A stretch of DNA of 64,000 bases, taken from Berryella intestinalis (GTDB lineage: Bacteria; Actinomycetota; Coriobacteriia; Coriobacteriales; Eggerthellaceae). Shown here one piece after another: positions 48,055 to 54,941 of the stretch (position 1 is its first letter; the number at the start of each line of letters is the position of its first letter). The notes beneath the pieces are model-generated. The model had not been told where the DNA came from, did no database searches, and worked only from the letters and a program-made list of their open reading frames with translations. The translations under genes and the position numbers were made by a program. The stretch lies in the NCBI RefSeq assembly GCF_000814825.1, contig NZ_CP009302.1, forward strand, positions 1-64,000, in the 5' to 3' direction.

Positions 48055-48841
48055 ATCGCGGGGCTCGGTAAAAGTAGTTGTTCCAATCGCCGGTTACCTG
48101 CGGAAATAGAGGGGATGCGCTGTGCCAGGCAACTGCGAACTGCCGGCGGGAAGGTCGCCAGCGCCGATAGGCCTTCGCAGCTTTGCGCAGCACGCCGAGC
48201 TCCGTTTGGTTGGGCACAAGTGCCTTGAAATCGATATGCGGAGCAGCGTTCTTGAAAAGCTGCAGGTAATACGGGTCGGCGTAGTAGATGAGTTCGGTTA
48301 TCTTCCCGCTTTCGAAAAGTATGCGCGCCCCGTTTCCGAGCGCATGGTGATCCGAGTGATACACGTCGCTGTAGCCGGGGGCGTTCGGGTCGTACAGCGG
48401 GCAGTCGATGGGAACCTCGGTGCAGACGACGGCCTCGGGTAGCGTGGACAGGTAGTCGCGGATGATCTCGCTTGCCAGATCAGGCGAGAGGCTGCCATCG
48501 ACGGCGCGATTTGGGGCGATATGGACATTGTTCGGACGTACTCCCAAAAGCTCGCATCCCGTGCGGAATTCCCCGTCTCTGATTCCGATGAATTCCTGTA
48601 CTGAGATATCGTAGCGGTGCCTGCCGAAATGGATGCGTCGCCCTTTTCCCAATTCGGGAAGGTAGCAGCGTTTTCCGCTTCCCAGTTGGTTGCGCGTGTC
48701 GTCCAGGCTGCCATCGGTGCACAGCACCACGTGCACGTCGTGGGTTTGCGAGGCCCTGAGAATGGCCAGACCGAACGTCAGGTATTCGTCGTCTTGATGG
48801 GGGACGAAGAACACCATCGGCTTCGGTTCGCTAGTTCTCAC
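48053..48841 (-). CDS. PIG-L/LmbE-type deacetylase
   Basis: The 262-residue protein has the PIG-L zinc-binding motif as PHQDDE (H15, D17, D18; usual form HPDDE) and a second HSDHHALG motif. Family members remove acetyl groups from N-acetylglucosamine-type substrates; some act on small thiols or antibiotics. I start it at GTG 48841, overlapping the carrier-protein stop by 11 nt; an ATG at 48817 is an alternative. It is last in the five-gene cassette (48053-52556), so its substrate is probably tied to the acylation pathway upstream. Confidence 0.85.
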   Translation of the reverse strand: MRTSEPKPMVFFVPHQDDEYLTFGLAILRASQTHDVHVVLCTDGSLDDTRNQLGSGKRCYLPELGKGRRIHFGRHRYDISVQEFIGIRDGEFRTGCELLGVRPNNVHIAPNRAVDGSLSPDLASEIIRDYLSTLPEAVVCTEVPIDCPLYDPNAPGYSDVYHSDHHALGNGARILFESGKITELIYYADPYYLQLFKNAAPHIDFKALVPNQTELGVLRKAAKAYRRWRPSRRQFAVAWHSASPLFPQVTGDWNNYFYRAPR

Positions 48842-49067
48842 CTTGCGCCTTCTTAAGGAATGCAGCCATCGCCTCGATGCTGCTGAAGTTTTCGGGCGTG
48901 ATGTAGGAAACGTCGATCGAAGCGCCGACGGCTTCCTCGAAATCGGCCACGAGCGTGACGATGTCGAGGGAATCCAGGGCTCCTTCTTCAATAAGGCCGT
49001 CGCTGTTCAGAGCCGAGGGATTGACGTTTTCGACTATTTGCTTAATCTGCTCGGTTGAAATTTCCAT
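48831..49067 (-). CDS. Acyl or aminoacyl carrier protein
   Basis: The 78-residue acidic protein has the phosphopantetheine-attachment signature ALDSLD, with Ser33 as the modified residue. It resembles DltC and ACPs in length and charge. The ribosome binding site aaaggga lies in the end of the preceding gene, which stops exactly where this ATG begins. Its own adenylating enzyme is encoded two genes upstream, which makes it a dedicated carrier rather than the fatty-acid ACP. Confidence 0.88.
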   Translation of the reverse strand: MEISTEQIKQIVENVNPSALNSDGLIEEGALDSLDIVTLVADFEEAVGASIDVSYITPENFSSIEAMAAFLKKAQGEN

Positions 49068-49976
49068 CTATATCCCTTTCGTCAACTCGACAGCTCTTCG
49101 GCCATCGAACCGGTAACCAAGGTCATCGTACAAGGCCAGCGCGGGTTCGTTCGCGTCGTTTACCCAGAGGAAGCGGGTTTTCACGTCTAGGGGCAGGTTT
49201 TCAAGATAGCGGCGGACCAGCATGCGGGCGTATCCGCAGCCGCGAGCGCTGTCCTCGACGTAAAGGTGCTTGAGTTCGCTGGCAGCCCCCGACCGGCTCC
49301 AATGCAGGAAGGCGACGGGGCTTTCTGAGGCGTCTCGTATGCAGTAAACCCTGCCTGACGAGAGGATGTCGCGCAGCTCCCGATCGGTTGGAATGTAGTC
49401 GCAGAACGGATCGAAGCCCTTTTCGAGCATTCGGCTTATGGATGCTGCATCAGAAACGCTTGCGATCTCGATGAGTGACGAGGCATCAAAACCGCGGCCG
49501 TTTTCGGACTCGCCGGGTTGGTTGTTGCGCACGGTGGGCCGCAGCGAGAGCCGCCGGCTGATGCGGATGATCGAAAAGCCGCATCGTTCGAGAAAATCGA
49601 CCGATGCGCGTGCGGCGCCGGGAATATTTTCACCTGTGGATTTCGCAGAGAAGGGGATCTCTGCCATCAGAGGCTCTTCTCGGGGTTCGGCGAGCATGTC
49701 GAGGGCCGCCTTGTCCGGCACCTCGCTGTAGGCCGCCTCTTTCCGCAGGAAGTGGATCTGGGTGAACCCGTCGCGCCGCTCGAAGAATATCAAGGTGGTT
49801 TCGTCGGCAGCGAAGCTCAGAGCTCCTTCGATGACGAGGGGTTCGACCCTGTTCGGCATAAGGTAGCAGTTACCGTAGGCACCTCCCGTGGCGCTTTCCT
49901 TAAAAGCTCTCATGATCTCGAAAAACTCTTGAAGCGATGCTACAGGGGAAGGGTTTTTGCCCGCGACGCCGACCAT
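49068..49976 (-). CDS. Tandem GNAT acyltransferase (302 aa)
   Basis: The C-terminal half (about 170-300) is a GNAT domain with the acyl-CoA-binding loop RGCGYA at 245-250 and the WVNDANEPALALYDDLGY ending. The N-terminal half (about 15-145) looks like a second, diverged GNAT-like fold without a clear loop. It starts at ATG 49976, overlapping the ligase stop (TGATG). GNAT enzymes normally use acyl-CoA; next to a carrier protein it could use acyl- or aminoacyl-carrier as donor. Confidence 0.82.
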   Translation of the reverse strand: MVGVAGKNPSPVASLQEFFEIMRAFKESATGGAYGNCYLMPNRVEPLVIEGALSFAADETTLIFFERRDGFTQIHFLRKEAAYSEVPDKAALDMLAEPREEPLMAEIPFSAKSTGENIPGAARASVDFLERCGFSIIRISRRLSLRPTVRNNQPGESENGRGFDASSLIEIASVSDAASISRMLEKGFDPFCDYIPTDRELRDILSSGRVYCIRDASESPVAFLHWSRSGAASELKHLYVEDSARGCGYARMLVRRYLENLPLDVKTRFLWVNDANEPALALYDDLGYRFDGRRAVELTKGI

Positions 49977-51484
49977 CAGAGCATTTCCTTCAGTTTCGCA
50001 CGGTCGATTTTGCCGTTCGCATTCAAGGGAAGGCTGTCGATGATCGCGATGGAAGCGGGAATCATGTAGCGCGGCAGCCTGTCGCGCAGGTCGTTTCTCA
50101 GGGACGCCTTGTCGACCGAACCGCTTGCGAACAGCACGATCTTGCTTTCCGGGGCGTTGAACAGACAGCAGCATCGCTCGACACCGGGGGCGGCTGAAGC
50201 GGCGGTTTCGATCTCGCCCAGCTCTATCCTTCGCCCTCCCAGTTTGATCTGGAAGTCTTTCCGGGACGAGAAGACAAGCTCGCCCAGTTCGTTGTAATAA
50301 GCCAGGTCCCCGGTGCGGTAGATAGTGTCGGGTATGTGGGGGTTGCAGGGGTTCTGGGTGAAGACCTCTGCGGTTTTCTCGGGTGCTCCGTAGTACCCGC
50401 GGGCGAGGCAGGCCCCTTTTATGCAGAGTTCGCCGATCCTCTCCGGTTCGGTGACCAGCTTATCGTGCTCATCCAGCAGGAGGAACTCCGTATTGCGTCG
50501 CGCTGCCCCCATAGGGAGGGGTTCGTCGTCGCTGAAGGCGCGATCCACGGCGAAAAATCCGCAGGCCACCGTTGCTTCCGTCGGACCGTAGAGATTTGCG
50601 AAGAATGATTCGGGAAACGCCCTCCTCCACTGATTGAGCTGCTTGTTGGGCATGACCTCGCCGCAGAACAAAATGGTTTCCAGGTCGGGAAGGTCTCCTC
50701 CCTCCAGTCCCTTCAGGTTCGCGACGTGCACGAGTGCCGAGGGAACCCAGTAGATCGTGTTCACGCCGCTGTTCCGCATATGCTCGAACAAGGGTGCGGG
50801 GAACGCGAACAGCTCGGGAGGGATGATGTGGGCTCGGCCTCCGCAGCGCAGTGCGGAGTAGATATCGAGCACCGAGTTATCGAAATAGAAGGGCGCTTGG
50901 TTTCCCAGGACCGTCTCGGCGGACAGGCCGAAGGTGGAGGTGGTCCACTCGACGAAATCGATCACCGAGCCGTGCGAGACGGCGACTCCCTTGGGGACGC
51001 CGGTTGAGCCTGATGTGAACAGCACGTAAAGAAGGTCGGTACTGATGATAGAGCGTTCAGCGCGCTCAAGCTCGCTTGGGTCGGCCAAGGGCTCAGAATC
51101 GATCTCGGACAGATCGATGATATCCCCGTTGTATCCGGCTGCGCCCAGACGGTCCTTGAGTTTTCCATCGCTGATGACGAGGCTTGGCTCGAGGGTGGAA
51201 AAGATCGATTCGATCCTGCGCGCAGGCATGCTTATTTCGATGGGAGAGTAGAAGTTTCCGCTGCGCATCACGCCGAGGAAGGCCTCGAGGCACTCGACTG
51301 TCTTGTCGAGGAAGATCACCACCGGCTGCTTCGATAGCTTTCGGGCAAGCACGGCCCGTGCGATTCGGGAGGTGGACTCGTCGGCTTGCGCATACGTAAC
51401 GGCCTTCCGTTCGTCTGAGAACAGCACTCTCTCGGGCCTGGCTCGAAGTGACGATTTGAAGAGATCGATCGCGGTCGTTTGCAT
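49976..51484 (-). CDS. DltA-like amino-acid adenylation enzyme
   Basis: The 502-residue stand-alone adenylation enzyme has all core motifs: A3 FTSGSTGVPKG (156-166), A5 YGPTE (299-303), A7 YRTGD (389-393), A8 GRRIELGEIE (417-426) and A10 catalytic K492 in NANGKID. The FYFDNSVLD stretch places D202 where amino-acid-activating enzymes (DltA and NRPS A domains) bind the substrate amino group, so an amino acid is the likely substrate. It should activate it as aminoacyl-AMP and load the carrier protein. It is 16 nt after the upstream gene. No DltB or DltD homologue is present, so this is not a standard teichoic-acid D-alanylation operon. Confidence 0.87.
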   Translation of the reverse strand: MQTTAIDLFKSSLRARPERVLFSDERKAVTYAQADESTSRIARAVLARKLSKQPVVIFLDKTVECLEAFLGVMRSGNFYSPIEISMPARRIESIFSTLEPSLVISDGKLKDRLGAAGYNGDIIDLSEIDSEPLADPSELERAERSIISTDLLYVLFTSGSTGVPKGVAVSHGSVIDFVEWTTSTFGLSAETVLGNQAPFYFDNSVLDIYSALRCGGRAHIIPPELFAFPAPLFEHMRNSGVNTIYWVPSALVHVANLKGLEGGDLPDLETILFCGEVMPNKQLNQWRRAFPESFFANLYGPTEATVACGFFAVDRAFSDDEPLPMGAARRNTEFLLLDEHDKLVTEPERIGELCIKGACLARGYYGAPEKTAEVFTQNPCNPHIPDTIYRTGDLAYYNELGELVFSSRKDFQIKLGGRRIELGEIETAASAAPGVERCCCLFNAPESKIVLFASGSVDKASLRNDLRDRLPRYMIPASIAIIDSLPLNANGKIDRAKLKEML

Positions 51485-51500
51485 ATACCAGCCCCGTTTC

Positions 51501-52556
51501 TTATAGCCTGTTCATAGAAAAATCCAGGTCGGACTTGCGTATCTTCCAGTTCGACCCATCAAGGACGCGCTTGTCGAAAGCCTCGTCTAAAAGGGCGATC
51601 GTTATGTGGTCGATAACGGGGGATCCTTGAGGGGCATAGGGGTTTATCCCTACGTTTCTGAAATAGCGCATCTCGTCTCGGCTTTCGCTGAGGAACGAGG
51701 CGAAGAAGCTCGAACCCCAGGTTATGCAGCGCGATAAAAGCGCTGCGAACAGGGCTTTGTTTCCCGCCTCATCGAGGTACAGGCCCCAGTCCATAAGCTC
51801 GGTCCAGCCGTCTTCGCGCGGCCATACGACGAAAAAGCCGGCGAGCTCGCCGTTCTTTCGGGCTACGAGGTAGCGAAACGACTTCCCCGGCTGTCCGTCG
51901 ATGCGCCATCGGTAATAGGTGTCGCCGCGGCTCAGCGAGAAAAGTCTTTCCTCGTTGATGCGGCGGTAATCTGCGTCGGAGAACGGGCAGGCGTCGGATT
52001 CGGAGAAGGCGAGGCCCTTCGCCCGCTTCGAAAGGCGGTTGATGCGCTCGAGCGGGCTCGGGCGCCGCAGCCCGATGGCGCCGCCCAGGCTCGAGAAGGG
52101 GGCTCGTTCGCCAAGCTCGTCCCGAGTGATATACACCTGGTTGAAGTTCTCTATGACGGTATCGCCGAGCTTGGTGACGACGGGGAAGGATTCGGCGTCG
52201 GGGTTGCCCATGCGGAAGGGGATTCCCAGCTCTTTCATCTTCTTGTTTCCTTCGAGGAAGCATCTGAGGAAGGGGAAGCCCCGACCTTCGTTCACAGCGG
52301 CGGTATCGGCGGTCATGGCCGCCCTGATGACGTCTTCCCCATACGAGATGGGCACGCCCTGGTACCACTGCATTGCAACCGCCCGCCCGTTTTCGTAGGT
52401 GAAGGTGGCGGGCGTTTCAAGCAGGTTGGGGTTGCCGAAGTGCTTGTATGAGAATCGGTTCAGCTCGGTCGTTTCAGCTGGGAACGCCTGCGAAAAGACC
52501 TCGTAACCATCGACGAGCATCTTGTTCTGGTTGGCTGTGAGAACCGGCTGGGACAC
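51501..52556 (-). CDS. Tandem GNAT / FemAB-like acyltransferase (351 aa)
   Basis: This first gene of the cassette starts at GTG 52556 with the ribosome binding site gaaagga; longer upstream frames overlap tRNA-Arg. The N-terminal region (about 10-135) has GNAT features: NGRAVAMQWYQGVPIS, then NEGRGFPFLRCFL in the acyl-binding position and GNPDAESFPVVTKLG. The C-terminal region (about 215-330) looks like a second GNAT-type domain (KNGELAGFFVVW). The product is uncertain; an N-acyltransferase acting on an amino sugar or peptide is a reasonable guess. Confidence 0.78.
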   Translation of the reverse strand: MSQPVLTANQNKMLVDGYEVFSQAFPAETTELNRFSYKHFGNPNLLETPATFTYENGRAVAMQWYQGVPISYGEDVIRAAMTADTAAVNEGRGFPFLRCFLEGNKKMKELGIPFRMGNPDAESFPVVTKLGDTVIENFNQVYITRDELGERAPFSSLGGAIGLRRPSPLERINRLSKRAKGLAFSESDACPFSDADYRRINEERLFSLSRGDTYYRWRIDGQPGKSFRYLVARKNGELAGFFVVWPREDGWTELMDWGLYLDEAGNKALFAALLSRCITWGSSFFASFLSESRDEMRYFRNVGINPYAPQGSPVIDHITIALLDEAFDKRVLDGSNWKIRKSDLDFSMNRL

Positions 52557-52724
52557 CCGGCGTCCTTTCTCGCTTTTTCTCGAGGCGGGCGGGCCGTATT
52601 CCGGAGCCTGGACCGCAATCCGATCTTGCGGTTTCCCCTTCGCCGAGGATGATGCCAGACCTTGGCCTCGTCGGGAAACGAAACGGACCGCAAATCTGTT
52701 CGACGTGCGGCCCGATGGTTTCGA

Positions 52725-52800
52725 TGGCGCCCCCGGGCCGATTCGAACGGCCGACACCCGCTTTAGGAGAGCGGTGCTCTGTCCCCTGAGCTACGAGGGC
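52725..52800 (-). tRNA. tRNA-Arg (CCT)
   Basis: On the minus strand the cloverleaf has acceptor GCCCTCG/CGGGGGC with a G-T pair, anticodon stem CCGCT/AGCGG, loop CTCCTAA and anticodon CCT (52765-52767), with encoded CCA. It lies 31 nt after pknB and 168 nt before the five-gene cassette, all transcribed leftward. Confidence 0.96.
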
Positions 52801-52831
52801 GTGCTGAACATTGTAGCAGATGGTGAGCGCC

Positions 52832-54868
52832 CTAGTTGGACGTTGTTCCTCCGCCCGTATTGGTGTTGTTGCCGGTTTGACCGTTCCCGCCGCCGTTGGT
52901 GTTACCGCTCGAATCGGGTACGAAGGTGACGGATATGCTGAGGTTCTGAGTCACGTTGTTGACGGTGAAGCTGCCCTCGGTGTTGCTGGTAGCTTTGAAG
53001 TCGGTTCCCGTGGCGCCCGTCGCTTGGGACACCTTGTATCCCGGCTTGGCCTGGTAACGAATGGTGACGCTTCCGCCTTCGCTCACCGTGTCGGGTTCGG
53101 CCCAGGCGGTTCCGCCCTCTCCGGCCGTCACCTTTACCGTGTAGCTCTTCGTTCCGGCGCTGACGGTGATCAGCACGGTGGTCCCGGCTTTCGCCCCGCT
53201 GTTGGCCCCGGGGGTCTGGCTGATGACGTCGCCCTCGTTGACGCTGGAGCTGGAAGCTTTCTCCACCTCGACGGAGAACCCGGCGTTTTCGAGCGTGACC
53301 TTGGCCTTGCTTTCGCTCATGCCCACGACGTTGGGGATCTTGACGGTCTCTTCACCGGCGGAGAGGTAGTAGGTGACCGACGAGCCTGCCGGAACGCTGG
53401 TGCCGGCCTCGGGGTTCTGACGTGCCACTTTGCCCGATGCCACCTGGTCGGAGTGCTCGGCCGCACCGGCGACGTATTTGAGGCCCGCCGCGGAAAGCGC
53501 CTTCTGGGCCGCTTCGGGCGTCATGTTGGTGAGGTCGGGAACCTCGACCGTTTCCTCGCCTTCGGAAATTATCAGGTTGATCTTGGATTTCGCCTTCGCC
53601 TTGGATCCGCCCTTGGGGTCCTGCGAAACCACCTTGCCCGCTTCAACCGAGGAATCGTAGCTGTACTGAACCGATCCGACGGTGAACCCGGCCTTCTGGA
53701 TGGAATCGGTGGCCTCTTCGAGCGTCGACCCGGTAACGGTGGGCACTTCGACCCCGTCCGCCGCGTTTCCCAAGAAGTGGACGGCGGCCGCGATGAGCGC
53801 GATGGCCGCGAGGATGGCGACCACGATGCCGATGGTTTTGCCGCGCCCCTGCTTCTTGTTGTTCGAGTTCAGGTACGCGTTGCTGCCCGCTGTGCCGGTG
53901 CTGTGGGCCTCTTCGGCCAGCGCGGGCATCACCGAGGTGGAGCCAGCGCCCGCGTAGGCCCCGTTGCCCGCATTCATCACCGGGAGGTTGGAGGTCATTG
54001 CGGCGGTCTGAGCGGTGTTGAACGAGCCGACGTTCACCGTGCGGCCCGCCAGGTAGTCGTTCAGCGCGCGCCGCATCTCAAGCGCTGTGTTGAAGCGGTC
54101 GAGCGGGTTTTTGCTCATGGCCTTCAGGATGATGGCCTCGAAGTCGGAATCGATCGCGGGGTTCACTTGGCTGGGGGGCACGGGGGCCTCCTGCACCTGC
54201 TTCATGGCGACGCTCACCGCATCGGGGCCGTCGAAGGGCAGCTTCCCCGTGACGGATTCGTACAGCACGACGCCTAGCGAGTAGATGTCGCTGGCGGGCG
54301 TGAGGTCTTTTCCCTGCGCCTGTTCGGGGGAGATGTAGTGCGCGGTTCCCAGGACGGCCGAGGTTTTGGCCATGGTGGAGTTCTTCGCCCGTGCGATGCC
54401 GAAGTCCATGACTTTGACGTTGCCGTCGGGCTGCACCATGATGTTTTGCGGTTTGATGTCGCGATGGATGATGTCCAGCCCGTGCGCCACCGAAAGCGCC
54501 TGGCAGACCTGCGATCCGATCTCGGCAACCTTGCGCTGGTTGATGGCCCCGCGCTGGTTGATGGCGTTTTTCAGGTCGCTGCCGCGGACGAATTCCATGA
54601 CGATGTAGTACGTGCCGTTGTCCTGGCCCCAGTCGTACACGTTCACGATGTAGGGGCTCTGCAGGTTGGCCGCCGCCGCCGCTTCCTGGCGGAACCGTGC
54701 GGTGAACACCTCGTCTTCAGCATATTGAGACAGCATGACCTTAACCGCAACGGTGCGGCCCAGCACGTTGTCTTGGGCGCGGTAGACCTCGGCCATTCCG
54801 CCGACGCCGACTCGTTCGGTAATCATGTAGCGGTTGTTCAACAACCGACCGGTCATCGATCCAGTCAC
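52832..54868 (-). CDS. pknB: PASTA-domain serine/threonine kinase PknB/StkP type
   Basis: This transmembrane kinase senses muropeptides or lipid II and controls cell-wall growth. The 678-residue protein starts at GTG 54868 after aaaggag. Kinase domain 10-275: Lys43 in VAVKV, HRDIKPQN (D137), DFG at 155-157 and a Thr-rich activation loop. A transmembrane segment lies at about 345-366, followed by three PASTA domains (about 372-437, 439-508, 509-575). An additional beta-domain at about 577-655 resembles a divergent InlB B-repeat and is not part of typical PknB. The protein ends in a Gly/Asn/Thr-rich tail. It is last in the fhaA-fhaB-pstP-SEDS/PBP-pknB operon. Confidence 0.94.
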   Translation of the reverse strand: MTGSMTGRLLNNRYMITERVGVGGMAEVYRAQDNVLGRTVAVKVMLSQYAEDEVFTARFRQEAAAAANLQSPYIVNVYDWGQDNGTYYIVMEFVRGSDLKNAINQRGAINQRKVAEIGSQVCQALSVAHGLDIIHRDIKPQNIMVQPDGNVKVMDFGIARAKNSTMAKTSAVLGTAHYISPEQAQGKDLTPASDIYSLGVVLYESVTGKLPFDGPDAVSVAMKQVQEAPVPPSQVNPAIDSDFEAIILKAMSKNPLDRFNTALEMRRALNDYLAGRTVNVGSFNTAQTAAMTSNLPVMNAGNGAYAGAGSTSVMPALAEEAHSTGTAGSNAYLNSNNKKQGRGKTIGIVVAILAAIALIAAAVHFLGNAADGVEVPTVTGSTLEEATDSIQKAGFTVGSVQYSYDSSVEAGKVVSQDPKGGSKAKAKSKINLIISEGEETVEVPDLTNMTPEAAQKALSAAGLKYVAGAAEHSDQVASGKVARQNPEAGTSVPAGSSVTYYLSAGEETVKIPNVVGMSESKAKVTLENAGFSVEVEKASSSSVNEGDVISQTPGANSGAKAGTTVLITVSAGTKSYTVKVTAGEGGTAWAEPDTVSEGGSVTIRYQAKPGYKVSQATGATGTDFKATSNTEGSFTVNNVTQNLSISVTFVPDSSGNTNGGGNGQTGNNTNTGGGTTSN

Positions 54869-54941
54869 GTGGTGCTCCTTTTTGCCTGTTTATGCTGCGT
54901 TTAAGTGACTTCGGCAATATGAATTACTACAATACCTCATC

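Noticed and set aside
48053-52556. Standard dlt operon for teichoic-acid D-alanylation
   Set aside because: DltA- and DltC-like genes are present, but DltB (MBOAT) and DltD are absent and two GNATs and a PIG-L enzyme take their place.
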